The notes beneath the pieces are model-generated. The model saw only the letters and a list, made by a program, of their open reading frames with translations. It did no database searches and had not been told where the DNA came from. A stretch of 64,000 nt of DNA from Siphonodentalium dalli (Eukaryota > Mollusca > Scaphopoda > Gadilida > Siphonodentaliidae): contig CP136065.1 of assembly GCA_032622095.1 (NCBI GenBank), positions 150,539,577-150,603,576 of the forward strand. The letters are read 5' to 3'. The position numbers and the translations under genes are program-made. Positions within the stretch are counted from its first letter, which is position 1; the number at the start of each line of letters is the position of its first letter. Positions 1 through 12,800 of this stretch are shown in pieces.

Positions 1-1435
1 GTTCCTGCTTGCTTCCTTTCTTTTTATATATTGGGATAATAGAACCCACAAGCCATGAATCCGGAATACACCCTATATCGAGCACGTAGTTAAAGAGTTT
101 TATCAGTAACGGCATGAGTTTTCCCGCTGAAGCTTTTAAGTATTCGTTGCGGATTCCGTCATCGGATGATGCTTTGTCTGACTTTAAATGGCTTATACAA
201 GTGGCGATTTCACCCTCAGTAATGGGTGTGTTAAGTAAATCCGATCTGTCCGAGATTGTAGCCGTGGGAGTATCGGTCGGACTCGGTACCCCATTATCAT
301 GGTCGAATGATATATCTGGATCATTGGGATCGTGTGGTGTATTTAGCTGCTTAAAATGTCTACTGAACTCATCAATATTCACGCCAATATCTCGCGCAGT
401 GTCGCGCCCCTTTACTGATTTCCAAAAAGCTTTCGGGTCGTGTTTATAGAGATGTTCCATCTTAATCTGCATTTCAATTTCGTATATTTTAATTGATTTA
501 TTCAGGCACTTTTTATATTCTTTCTCGCTCTGGCGGAGTTCTGTTCTGTTACTGTCACTGCGGCCATTAAGGTAGATTCTTAGTTTTTTCTTGTAATTTT
601 TCCGCATACTGTTGCATTCGGGGGTTAGCCAGGGTCTGTCGGTTTTTGTGTATGGTTTATCATCGGTTTTCTTGGAATACTTATTTCGCCTACCGAAAGT
701 GTTTAGGGCTGAACCAACTAAAATTTCTACAACTTTGTCCGTCAAGTTATTCACGTTTTCTTTCGGAGGATTTTCGGATTGTATGCTTTCATCAAACATT
801 TGAATCGCTAAATCAATGTTAGCATCATTTATATGTCCGATGTATTCCTTACAAAGCGAATGGTCCCATCTTGCGGGTTTCGGTGTTCCTGAATCTGTAT
901 TATCTACATTATATTTTTGGGGTTTTCGCTTCGATGTCAATGTAAATGTTAATGCACAGTGTGCGTCTGACCGTAATGAACTAAACTCGCTTACTACAAA
1001 CGTTTTGAACGAACGCAGACAGTCGGTGTTACAAATTACATAATCAACTACTGATGAGTTTTTACATGTGAGTTTACCGATTTTCGCATCCCCACCGAAT
1101 CTGCCATTTACAATGAATAGATCAGATCTCCGACACATGTCTATGAGTAACCTGCCGTGGCTATTAACCGTTTTATCACTGTTTTTCCGTTTCAGCGAGA
1201 AACCAAATTCGGTTAGTCTAGATATATCTTTCTGTATCACTATATTATCACTACATGTATCTAAATTATCTCTGTCGGTATAAAACTCATCGTAGTCACT
1301 CAGTTCTGCAGTGCGGGCATTGAAATCTCCAGTAATTATCACCTTTTCACAATCTAATGCTTTGCTGAGATATTCGCATTCAATTTCATTGAAAAATTCT
1401 TTATTAGCAAATTTGGATCTTTCAGGTGGAACCAT
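1..1435 (-). CDS. Non-LTR retrotransposon ORF2 (endonuclease-RT), partial
   Basis: A single reading frame is open from 1435 down to the left edge of the window (478 codons seen, no stop). It carries the middle and end of an APE-type endonuclease: GDFNA at residues 36-40, a LIDMC/NGRFGGD block near residue 100, SVVDYVI near 125, and a terminal motif RSDAHC where SDH is usual. A linker with PWLTPEC and AFWKSV follows, then the start of the reverse transcriptase (SDKASSDDGI, IPDSWLVGSIIPIYKKKGS). The rest of the RT lies outside the window. TAA directly precedes the ATG and the first ~100 residues of a normal endonuclease are absent, so this is a 5'-truncated copy and the ATG is probably accidental. 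It belongs to the jockey/CR1-like LINEs but is a different family from elements A, B and E. The open frame suggests it is fairly recent. Confidence 0.85.
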   Translation of the reverse strand, partial: MVPPERSKFANKEFFNEIECEYLSKALDCEKVIITGDFNARTAELSDYDEFYTDRDNLDTCSDNIVIQKDISRLTEFGFSLKRKNSDKTVNSHGRLLIDMCRRSDLFIVNGRFGGDAKIGKLTCKNSSVVDYVICNTDCLRSFKTFVVSEFSSLRSDAHCALTFTLTSKRKPQKYNVDNTDSGTPKPARWDHSLCKEYIGHINDANIDLAIQMFDESIQSENPPKENVNNLTDKVVEILVGSALNTFGRRNKYSKKTDDKPYTKTDRPWLTPECNSMRKNYKKKLRIYLNGRSDSNRTELRQSEKEYKKCLNKSIKIYEIEMQIKMEHLYKHDPKAFWKSVKGRDTARDIGVNIDEFSRHFKQLNTPHDPNDPDISFDHDNGVPSPTDTPTATISDRSDLLNTPITEGEIATCISHLKSDKASSDDGIRNEYLKASAGKLMPLLIKLFNYVLDIGCIPDSWLVGSIIPIYKKKGSKQE

Positions 1436-1744
1436 TTACTGCAAAATTGACAGGGAAATGGTATTTAATCATAATTTTTCTACTTAATTGAATGTCCGAC
1501 TGCACATGACAATAACGCATAATTATATTACAACACCGTGAGTGTTGGCGCGCAAAAATTAGTAGGTCTCAGGTACCAAAACGGAGGTTGTGGGGATCTA
1601 TAACAACACTAGTTATTTAACGACGTGGCGGTTGAAATTTAAGGGTGTATATGTTTTTAATACGGACCTTTATAAATTATTTACTTGGGAATGTGTGTTC
1701 AAGTATTCACTGTCATATTATCCATAAAGAGCGTTTGTATCATT
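1436..1744. other. Spacer between LINE fragment and tandem repeat
   Basis: No gene, RNA or repeat is recognised here. The truncation point of the LINE lies at its left end. Confidence 0.4.
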
Positions 1745-3345
1745 CTTGTCTCGAACGCTCAGATTGAAATTCAAACCAAAAGATGGAGTGATTTCTCGAA
1801 GCTGAGCGTCAGCTTGCTGTATTCTCTTACGGAAAGTATCAAAAATGCCAAGTTTCAGCCCGATCCAGCCATAAACAATGCCACTTCCCTTCGGCACCTT
1901 AATATTGAAGGCGAAATTTTCAGCGCCGTGAAAGGGGGGGGGGGGTCGGAAAAAAATTTCAGGCACGTATGGCATTTTTTCCCTTTCGATCATTTTTTGT
2001 ACCCACCCACCCCCACCGCCAAATTTTTTTCCGTTTTCGGCAGTTTTTTCCGACCATTTTTTGACACCCTTTTAACACTAAAACAGAGATTTGCGGGGGG
2101 AAATTCACTGTAAACAGCTGTATATGAATTTCTGTGCATACTATTTATCATGGATGTTAACATGGACATGTAAATAGGAATGAGTCATTTTGAGGTCATT
2201 CGGCCAAAAAAACATGGCTGCCAGCGGCCATCTTGGATTTCAAAATTTGCAACAAAATACAACACAATAACTGCCTGCAGTCAGTTTACAGTTAGAATTA
2301 CATTATTTCTCTCATTCAAAGTGGTTTTGAAGCCCAACTCATTGCCAAAACACTAAAAAACAAGCAGGAAATTTGTTTTTTAGTTGCGGAAAAATTGCTT
2401 GTTGGTGGCTTTGACCACCCACCCACCCCGGCATACGTGCCGGAATTGTTTTTTTCACCCCCCCCCCCTGCGCCGTGGCTAAATTTTCCAAGTCCAGCAG
2501 TATCTCAGAAAAAGTGAACAAAATCACATTTGACCCAAAATTCGAGCAGGGGAGCACGAATTGGAACACCACAATACATTTGAGGCAAACAAAAGTGGGG
2601 GTCGAATTTCAATCTGAATTTCGAACTTCGAACGAATGAATCTCCACCGAATCTACACCGAATTTCGAACGCTCAGATTGAAATTCAAACCTATAGATCG
2701 AGTAATTTCTCGAAGCTGAGCGTTAGTTTGCTTTATTCTCTTATGAAAAGTATCAAACATACCAAATTTCAGCTCGATCCAGCCATAAACAGTGCCACTT
2801 CCCTCGGCAGCTTAATATTGAAGGCGAAATTATCTAAGTCCATGCAGCGTCGCAGAAAAAGTGAACAAAATCACTTTTGACCCAAAATTAGAGCAGGGGA
2901 GCACGAATTGGAACACAACAATGCACTTGAGGCAAACAAAAGTGGGGGTCGAATTTCAATCTGAATTTCGAACTTCGAACGAATCTCCACTGAATTTCGA
3001 ACGCTGAGATTGAAATTCAAACCTATATATAGATCGAGTAATATCTCGAAGCTGAGCGTTAGTTTGCTTGGTTCTCTTATGAAAAGTATCAAACATACCA
3101 AATTTTCAGTCCAGCGCCGTGGCTAAATTTTCCAAGTCCAGCAGTATCTCAGAAAAAGTGAAAAAAATCACCTATGACCCAAAATTCGAGCAGGGGATCA
3201 CGAATGGGAACACAACAATGCATTTGAGGCAAACAAAAGTGGGGGTTGAATCTCCACCGAATTTCGAACTTCGAACTTCAATCTAACTTCACGCGAATCT
3301 CCACCGAATTTCGGACTTCGAACTTCGATCCAACTTCACGGACCC
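1745..3345. repeat. Diverged tandem repeat, ~300-345 bp unit
   Basis: Two landmark words recur in the same order. TCGAACGCT(C/G)AGATTG occurs near 1752, 2664 and 2997. The block around AGTCCAGCAGTATCTCAG occurs near 2491, 2836 (degenerate) and 3134. Spacings between neighbouring copies are 298-345 bp. The first copy is separated from the rest by ~200 bp and runs of G (1937-1947) and C (2457-2467). Short open frames on both strands do not persist between copies, so this is non-coding repeat sequence. Its family is unknown. Confidence 0.7.
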
Positions 3346-5383
3346 GATTTGTTGCTGTATAGTTATATCATACATATCAGCAATGGTTTTGATGTTGGTT
3401 GCCCGCATGTAAATTTATAGCCCTGCAAGCCTAATATTCGGTCCAACCTTCCGTAATCTATATAAACATGTACGTAACTCATCAACATATAACCTACTTG
3501 TTTCTCGGTGGAAAATTGGTATAAACTTAGGAGTCGTACTATTAAATTCGCGCACCGACGAGTGCGCGAACAATAGTACTGCGCGAATTTAAATACGAGT
3601 AAGGTACATAATTAAACTTACAATTTTGTATTTTGGAGTTAACCGAATTCCACACATTGGAAAAAGTATGTGTTGGTAGATTTTCTGAGAACCATGTTCT
3701 CGGTGTTTTGCTTCTTAGTTTATTCGCCTGTCTTGTATTTACACCGAGGGAGTAAGTAAAAAAAAAAATTCAAATGATTTTGGGATATTTCTTTTAGTCC
3801 AGGTGTACATAAAGACCGATGTGTGCATGGTACAGAGATCTTTGAACATTAGGAAACATTGGGAAACGGAAGTATTCACGCTCCTTATCGGAGACAATAA
3901 TTGGAACTGCTTCTCGCCTGACCAAAATTAAGAAAGTTCCTCTTTTAAAAGCAGATATCTGACCACCGGAACCTCTATTACTGATTTCATGAGTTCGATC
4001 TATATATATTTTCTGGTATGGAACGTACCAATGATAGTTTTATTATGTAAAATAAGATTTGGGATCTTTATTTCATTTAGTTTGTGCTGAACGCGCGAAA
4101 AATCCAAAATACCGTACCGACATATACGTCTCCCAGACTCTCGTGAATGCATATAGTCAAAACAACTAGCTTGAAACCAAATATGTACTTTCGTTTCCAG
4201 AAACATGCACGGTCAGATGCTCGTAGCCCGTTTATATATAACCATGGGTATATGCGAGAAATAAATACACAACGAAAACACACTCCACAGTTTGGATCGA
4301 TAAGCCTCGACCTGTGTATTTTGATGTTGCTTTTTTGGCAATCGGTATTCCGTATCATTTCTACAACACAATCATCGTATTAAGGCCAATCCACAACGCG
4401 CGAATATAACGACCGTTTTCTGTCATCCGTAGCAGTTCAAAGCGCGCGATATTTATATTCACACCACAAGCGACTGAATCGCTGATCAATTTGTTTAATC
4501 ACGAGGCGATCACAGCAGTGATTTTATGCTTCGTCGATTTCTCGATTTGTGGCAAATCAGCGGGATAATTGGCTCGCTGACAAATAGGATATTTATACGC
4601 GCGTATTCCTCCTATTTCAAGGCGACACATTCATTCGTCGTCGCGACAACAAAGGTGGTTGAGGACTTTAGCGATATGCTGATAACTGAAGTGCAAGGGC
4701 AAATGAGAAGAGAAAATGCCCGACAAGAGCTCGACATAAAAACAGGATCTTCGGGATAATTTACATCCCAATACATTCCAAGCTTGTGAAGTCACTTTGC
4801 CCACAATTTGCCCCCCATCACCTATAAAATAAACTCACAAACTGGAATTATAGAATGAAATTCAATTAAACGCAATTGCTATGAGAATTTAGGAAGCCCG
4901 TGCACCATTCCACTTTACATACTATATTTGACAATTAAATGATTTTGAAAAACTCTTACATGTTCATGTTTAGCAAATTCTGATTAAGATGTCTATATAC
5001 ATTGTATGTGTGACATGCCTGTAAATGATGTGCTAAAATGATTATCTACCCAAACCATCGCGCGCGACGAAGCGATACATTCGCTTTCGGTGTGAATATA
5101 AAAATCACAGGGGGATGAAAAGGAAGGTTTGGCCCAGTATGAGATTAAAGAATCCTAACATCTAGTGGTATAACGCCAGACAAATTTCCACCCCGATTTA
5201 TTTTTTCTTAAATTAATTAGCAAGTAATTACTGGAAAGGGCACATGACACACGGGTCGGCCCGATGTGAGAACATTTTGAAATCTGAACATAAAAAATAT
5301 GACAACCCCTGACAACCCTAGCATCTAGACTGGTCTGAAGCTATCCAATTCGGGCAAATTTTCAACCTGACACTAACCCTAAG

Positions 5384-5570
5384 GTTTGAAAATTGCCAAC
5401 TGATGGCCATTTCAGTCCAGAATTTTGCAAATGAAAGGGAAATATGCAAATATTGGTCTAAAAACAACAAATTCGTCACTAAGAAATTGTTGGAAAATCA
5501 AACTACGAGAACAATTTCAACCTAATTTTGTGTGAATTTTCCAACTAGTGTTGCATTAGGTTTGACTACA
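5384..5570 (+). repeat. Dispersed repeat, copy 1 (partner at 60420-60600)
   Basis: The series GATGGCCATTTCAG, ATTGGTCTAAAA.CAACA and a terminal CAATTTCAACCTA...TTTCCAACT recurs in the same order and orientation at 60420-60600. It is non-coding. Confidence 0.6.
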
Positions 5571-5794
5571 GTTTGGGGGTAATACCCCTGCATAACCACC
5601 CTTGTCGACACGTTCCTGCTTGGCACCCCATGCTAAGAGCGTGGTCTTGCATTCACTGAAGACGAGAAATCATCGATACTAAATTATGTGGCACCCGGGG
5701 AGAGGTCAGGGGGCTACATCCCCACCCATGTCGGGTAGGGATAACCACCCACCCCCCGTTGGTGAGATCTGCAATGGTAAACCCGGTAGATAAA

Positions 5795-5890
5795 GCCCGG
5801 GCCCCCTGTCGGGGAATCGTATAGCCCCTGCGTCGGGGATTTCCTGGCGCCACTCCTGTTTGAAATCATACAGATATTATAAAGGAGAAG
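5795..5890 (+). repeat. Dispersed repeat, copy 1 (partner at 30225-30362)
   Basis: TCGGGGAATC.TATAGCCCC, then TGCGTCGGGGATTTCCTGG and a tail ending AGGAGAAGAC, match 30225-30362 in the same order. Confidence 0.55.
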
Positions 5891-6586
5891 ACCACATTCG
5901 GAGTAGAAATCTGGGGGAAATGAGCTCTCATAACCACAAAACTACACTAAAGACATACCAAAATAAACCCAACTTGGATGCAGTCGCATATAGTATATGC
6001 ATGGTATCGTTCTGTTGGCCTCTCTATGTCATATAAATACTTTTTCTAAAAAAAAAACCCTTAAACCAGATCGAAGTGCGATTTCCCTGCGCTCTTGTTG
6101 CGCAAATTCTAGTATAAAAAGTGCGTCTATTTCAGACAAAGTTCAAACAGTAAATATGACCAGACAAGACATAGAAACCGCTAATCTCATTACCAATCTA
6201 ACGACACCAGTCGAAGATGATTACCTTCAAAGCATTACCACCGGCACCAGGCACACACCAGGCACACACACCATGGATAAATACACGGTCAAAAGCACGG
6301 TGTTTTTTTTGTACGGTTATATCTGGCATATATTGTACCCATGGTTATATATAAACGGGTTACGAGCATCTGACCGGCAGTCTCTCATGTATATATATAT
6401 AGAACTGTTATTTATACAATTGGAATTCTCCGAACGACTTTTCAACCTGCATCGGTGGTATAGTGGACCGTGTTGGCCAAGTGTCTATACACGAGTGCAT
6501 GGTATATATATAAGCAAAGTAACATTAGATAACTTACACTGTATGCGTATCATACATGACAATACTCAGTGCGCGTTTAATTGTTC

Positions 6587-6595
6587 TATATAAAA
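6587..6595 (+). promoter_or_regulatory. Possible TATA box of the SLC22 gene
   Basis: TATATAAAA lies 52 bp upstream of the start codon at 6648. This fits a TATA-driven start near 6615-6625 with a short 5' UTR. The window is AT-rich, so chance occurrence is possible, and an upstream non-coding exon cannot be excluded. Confidence 0.3.
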
Positions 6596-6647
6596 TTTAT
6601 ACCCATTGATTGAGAGACAATTATACGAAGCTTCTATTGGTGGAGTA

Positions 6648-6847
6648 ATGGGAAGTGATAAGACTCTAACAGGGTCTACAAGTGGAGCAGGGAACGGAGC
6701 ACGTCGGATGGATGTCGACGGAATTGTCGAGTTCATCGGCCACGGGAGGTTTCAGATGAAACTACTTTTTCTGGGAATGTATCTAGCTTTTTCTCAATGT
6801 GCAAGGGCATCGATGACAGTTTTCCTGTTACTGACACCCGATCACAG
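6648..6847 (+). CDS. SLC22 exon 1 (residues 1-67)
   Basis: It encodes the cytosolic N-terminus (DVDGIVEFIGHGRFQ, typical of SLC22 proteins) and TM1, ending in TPDH plus two bases of Arg67. The donor is CACAG/GTGAG, phase 2. It joins the next exon to form the family word HRCVIPG. A second in-frame ATG is codon 21. Confidence 0.93.
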
Positions 6848-9800
6848 GTGAGATAATGTAATCAAGGATATGTCGCGGCTAAGCGTGTCAGTTGGAGTTT
6901 GGATGAACTAACAGGGCTACCCGTCGTTGTCTCGGTCGTCAGTCAGTTATGTGTGTACATCTCCATAAAACAGAAACTTTAAAGGTACTCAATCCGATTA
7001 AGCACCCCGTTCAGAACTTATTATTAACCACTTGATTTTAGAGTTATCCATCTTACACCCGCAATTTGTCCTTAATTTGTCCGTTTGAGACGTGGAAGTG
7101 GCCCACATCTCCAAAAATTAACACATTTAAAAAATCGATATCTGATCACTCTGAGCTTTGAAGGGTGTGTTCCTCGACTCGAATCAAATATTTTTTTACT
7201 CCCGAAGCCAAAGAAATAGTAATTTAGGGGTACTTAATCGGATTGAGTACCTTTAATGGCGAATGCGTAATCCTTGTATACCACCCAAAACGTCAACTAG
7301 AAGCCCACAAGAAAACCATAGTCAGAAATGGTAACGCCCTCAAGATCATATTATTAGAGATATATAAAATATATTGGAGCTTTAATGTAATGTTTGTATA
7401 AGGCAACGGCTATGTATATAGTTGATTATATGTAATATTTATGTATGTGTGTATAGTGTGCGTTTGGTGAGAAAGCATGTAAAAACATTTTAAAAATAAT
7501 ACGTGCATGCCAAGCTAAAGCTATGATACTTATGAAATATTTACACACCATACGTATGATGTGTGTTCACAAAGGGAGCATATGTTCCATTGGTTGAAAA
7601 GTTCATCGTCAAACATGCAACGACCATTACATTGGTACACCAATAACCACTCACCCATTGCCAAAAAGTGACGAACGCCTTGACGATTGACACGTTATTA
7701 TGCAGTCTGATTAGAACTAGACCTATAACAATTGTCATTACTTTCAACTTACACGAGAGTTGACTGTAAGGAAACCTTGGTCTACATTTGTAATCAGAGT
7801 GGTTATAATGTTCACACGTGCCAGCTCGCGGCAAATACACCATACTGCAATATGTTAGTTTATCTGTTCTCTATACTACATTTGAATGGTTTTCGGCTGG
7901 TATATATCTTTTCTTTGTTATTTGTTTGTTCTATTTCCTATTGCAATAGAGGTCTGACTAGTCCATACAAAATAATGTCGATTATTAATCGGGCCAAAAT
8001 TGTCGATCTTCGTTACATGGTTCAAGTTCGCAAACATCGAGTACGTTTTGAATCACTTGACAATGATGTTTAATCTAGTAATGCGACCTGCTCATTACCC
8101 AACAAAATGGGGCGAATCGGTCACGAAACCTATTTACAAAAAATGAGATAGATGTGACCCCAAGTAATCACCGAGCGATAGCCTTAAAGGTACTCAATCC
8201 GATTACTGAATTACTATTTCTTTGGCTTCGGGGGTAAAACATATTTGATTCGAGTCGAGGTCTCGAGGAAGCCACCCTTCAAAGCTCAGCGTGATCAGAT
8301 ATCGATTTTTGAAATGTGTTAATTTTTGGATAAGATGTTAAACGATGAACAGTGCCTTATTGTGGTGTTCCTCGCGCTTCGTGTGGGCATGGAATGTTTT
8401 GTGATCCGCGTTGGATTCTCACAAGGTGGTAAAAAGACTTTTGTTCAGCCAAAGTTTGTTGTCGTCAATTGATTTTGTAATCGTCGCCATGTTTTTCCAA
8501 CACTGCTCCTACCCACTCGTGAACTGTACTCACTATGAACGTCCATAGAAGAGGATTTCTCGCCCGGAAAAAATGTCACGCATGAGTACCACGAGTACTA
8601 CGGCTCGCCGAAGTGCACCTGGGGAATTCCCTACTGTTTAATTGGTTTCGCGTCTCACGCTGTTGGCTGATACAATAAACAATTAAATGGACGGCCTGAT
8701 TACTAGCTCAATGGACATATTGAATGACACTCAACTCAATAGTATTTATGTACCAAGATACAACAACGGTATGTCCAGTCGCAGACAACCAGATGTTGAT
8801 CACTGTTACGCCAAAAGTGCCATATTCGATTCCATGAATTCATTGTACTCGGAACTTTCAAAACTCACTTCAGATGATGATGTTAGCAATGACCAAATTA
8901 TCGCTCCGCATTTTCTCGCAGTTAAAACTGCTCTTCATTCTACCTCAAAAGTAGAACTCGTTAGCTCCATTCAAGACTGTGCTTATGATGATGATGCACT
9001 AAAGCGTTTAAGGTGTTATGCTTTCAACCAGGCGAAATGTCTTCCTTCATTTCCATACGATCCTTCATCGATTCTGAAACAACGGGTCAAGTCCAGCAAG
9101 TCTAATGAATCCATCTCAGAAAAACTTTCCCTTGACATTTTTAACTTGTTTTCCTTTCTCGTAGACGAGAACTCGGAATCCCTGAATGACATCATCAGCA
9201 AGTCCAGGAACTTGCGTCCTCAAACAAGTCTTTCACAGCCGAAATCACGCGATTATGATATCGAGCATGATGACTCATCTCGCCTTCCTCCATCTGTTGC
9301 CTCTTCACTTCTGAATATTCACAAGGAATTACTTCTTATAAAAATCGACCAGTTTTCTGCAACAGATAATTGTATTCACGAGATACCTTCTCTTAAGGGC
9401 CAACTAGCCAGTTTAGAATCCCGTGTAACGACATTGGAACATAAATTGCAATGCTTATATAGACGCTGTACCTGAACTTATTACAAAGTATGCGAAACTT
9501 GAGTCTACCCTCTCAGATATGTTTGAAGAATTCGTAAGCGATGACAAGTCAACCAGAAAACTCAGTTCTGATCTTGCAGACTATAAAGTATGTAACAAAC
9601 AATCTATGAGAGAAATTCAAAACGACATTAATTCTCTTGAACTAACAGTTGTTGATATTGCTGGGTACTCTGATCGCCCTACGAAAGATGTTTCCTCGAC
9701 AAAGAGTACACCAGTCAAGGTACCCAGAAATACAAGGAATCATTCACCTCATTCCGTGGATCGCACCGGAGATTCCAATGACAGTCGTCGCGACAATCCG

Positions 9801-12800
9801 CACGACCAACATGTTGGCTATGAACCCAATCATCGCACAGACAGAAGTGCAACGTTCTTCAAACAGCGAAACCAGGAACCTCTGAAAACCTGTCGCGTGT
9901 TTCTCTCCAATCTAGAGGACAGAGTTACAGCGGGAACAGTTAGCCGTTACCTGGAAGACAATGGCATCAATTTCACTGTTATTCGTATTTTTAAACCCCG
10001 CCAATCGAACGTCTATGTATCAGCCAGGATCAACATTGACTGCGAGAGTATAGATGACGTTCTAGCCGATTTTTTTCTGGCCGTCTGATGTTTCCGCCAC
10101 ACTTTGGGTACCACACAACGTTTACAAGAACCGAAACGTCAGATATTGATCACTAGTGTTGTGTTCAAGTGCATGTATTTCTTTCAGAAAAGTTTAACTC
10201 ACAAATAACTCCTGACGATGCACCTCAAACCTTGTTCTTTGTTTCAGATTGTATCTCTTGTAATTTTACTGAGTTATGTTTTATACACTCAACCGTGTCA
10301 ACATGTACATGTAGCCTCGTGTACTGGTGTTACAAGGACACTTTCCAAAGATTTAATCTTATCTGTCGTCATGTTTAGTCTAGCAACGTGGAAAGCGACT
10401 GGCATTCTATCGTCTGCCTACTATTTGAGTAAACTGCTAGACGAAGAAAACATCGACATTTGCGGAATTTCAGAGCATTGGTTAGCAAAAAAAGACTTAT
10501 TGTTTTTTCAGTCACTAAACAGTCTATACGACTTTTGTGCCATTAGCGACTCCTCCCAGCGCCTTCCTATGCAGAGGGGACACACGCCTGGTGGTGTTGC
10601 ACTCCTTTATAGAGAGAGGTTCGGAGGTTACCGATCGATGATGACCGGTTAATCGGTATACAAATTAATATGGGGGAGTACTATATATACATCATACAAG
10701 TATATCTACCGTCATCTAATAAAACACTAGAACTTTTTCTTGAATATCTGAAGAAACTACACGATCTTTGGTTCACATTCTCATCTCAAGGTAAAGTGTT
10801 CTTCATTGGTGACTTTAACGCTTGTACACGGCGGCTGGATGAACGTGGAAGTGAGCTAAAGAAGCTGATGTGAATGTAAAGATGTCCGTGAATGGCGGTT
10901 GCTATAATATGGACGTCACATACGTCCCAGCTATGAGGTACACCGGTTCGGTTATATATCATATACTGATCAGCTGTTCCGATGACGCTATTATTTCGAG
11001 TTGCAGTGTTTTAGATGATGACAGCAGGAATGTTTCAAATCACAGACCACTCATAGTTCATATGAATCTTGCCTTGAAATCCATCCCCACTAATTCTACT
11101 GTGCATAGCTTTCAAGTGCAGAATTTTAACTGGTCAAGATTTAAGTCTAATGACAGCCTAATTGTGTCTTACCAGCGTGATCTCAATTCACAATTGCCTG
11201 CCCAATCAGTAATTAATCGGAATGATCTCAACAATTATTACGACTCTATATGCTCTGCTATCAGGAATAGCGCTGAGAAAAACGTACCGAAAAAGAAATA
11301 CAAGTTATTCTTGAAACCTTTCTGGAGCAAAGAACTAAGCTACTTACATAATCAAATGCACACGAAGAGATCAGGCTGGATCGCGGCATGTAGGCCCCGG
11401 AATGGATTTTTATATGATGCTTACAAAGCAGCCAAGTGTCCGTTTAGATGCGCTTATCGCAGGGCTTCGATGCAATATCTGGATAGCTTTAACGAAGAAA
11501 TCGACAAGTGTGCCGAAAGTGACCAAGCAACGGTCTTTAAACTTTTTAATGCCAAAAGAAGAGACCGTGGAACTCTTGCATCTTCTTTTTCCACACACAA
11601 TGGCCAGATTCTTAGAGATAAATCTGAAATCATCGAGGGTTGGGCCTCTTACTATATATGAGCAAATTTTCTCAACACGTCTAGTTGATCCCCAATTTGA
11701 CCAGAAGCACTTTGAGACTGTCAATAGTTTTGTCGACCAGGAACGTTCTAAAAATACATCCAGTCACGTCGATAGTCTTGTAATGTTTCCGACAACACCT
11801 ACTAAGGTGATTTCTCTTTATAAATGCTTAAAGCCAAACAAAGCGGCCGGCTTTGATGGAATTAATTATGAACACATTATTTTTGGTGGTAATATTTTAG
11901 CGGAAGCAATTTCTTACCTGTTTAATCAAGTTATAAGTCAAGAAAGTGTTCCTTTATCTGCTAAAAAAGGTGTTGTTTTTTCACTTTATAAAGGGCATCC
12001 GAAGCCCAAGGACTCATTCGATAGCTATCGGGCAATTACCCTTCTACCATGTTTATACAAGCTATTTGAAAGACTTATCTTACAAAGACTCGAAACTTAT
12101 ACACCCTCCTTACCGAACTTGCATCCCTTGCAAAACGGATTCCAACGAGGGGTCAGCTGCATGATGTCATCTTTCCTTGTAACGGAATGCATATCCTACA
12201 CGTCTGAGAGGCAGAGCAGATTATTTTCTTGCTTCTTAGACGTGTGGAAAGCTTTCGATACCGTCTGGGTTGAGGGGCTATTACATAAACTGTATCATAG
12301 GAAATTTCAAGGCAAGCTCTGGAGAATTATTTCGCATCTTCTGTCTGATATCCAATGTTGCTTAAAATACATGGGTCACACATCTCTTTGGCTTCCGATG
12401 TTGCAAGGAACGCGCCAGGGAAGTACACTGTCCCCTTTGTTTTATACCATATATATTGACGATTTGTTGGCCAATCTAGAACTTTTAAATTGTGGCCTAT
12501 GTTTACAGGGCGTTAATTGTGCAAGCCCAACACACGCGCACGACATGGCTCTTTTGTCACTGTCCAAGAGTGGTTTACAATCGCTTATTGATACATGTGT
12601 AAACTACTGTCGCACGTGGATATATCGATATAACCCACAGAAAACAGTTATTATTGTATTTAACGAGTCCACGGTTGTTTCGGCTCGCTCCCAACGGTTC
12701 TAGTTGTTGGACAGTCACCGCACAACAGATACGGAAAGTGTCACTCATCTTGGAATTCCCTTAGAAAAGATTAACTTTGTTTCAAAATTTGTTGAAAACA

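Larger units (their letters stand above)
3346..6586. other. Upstream flank of the SLC22 gene, no gene recognised
   Basis: This is AT-rich sequence. A block at 4205-4256 returns inverted at 6335-6382 (words such as GTCAGATGCTCGTAGCCCG). A 25 bp word at ~4448-4473 (TATTCACACC...AGCGA) has an inverted partner at ~5083-5106, hinting at a ~660 bp TIR element. The 198-codon frame at 5997-6593 has low-complexity composition and no recognisable motif, so it was not called. Confidence 0.4.

Noticed and set aside
5997-6593. 198-codon frame upstream of SLC22 exon 1
   Set aside because: No motif, contains repeat words and AT microsatellite, and no homology could be recognised.
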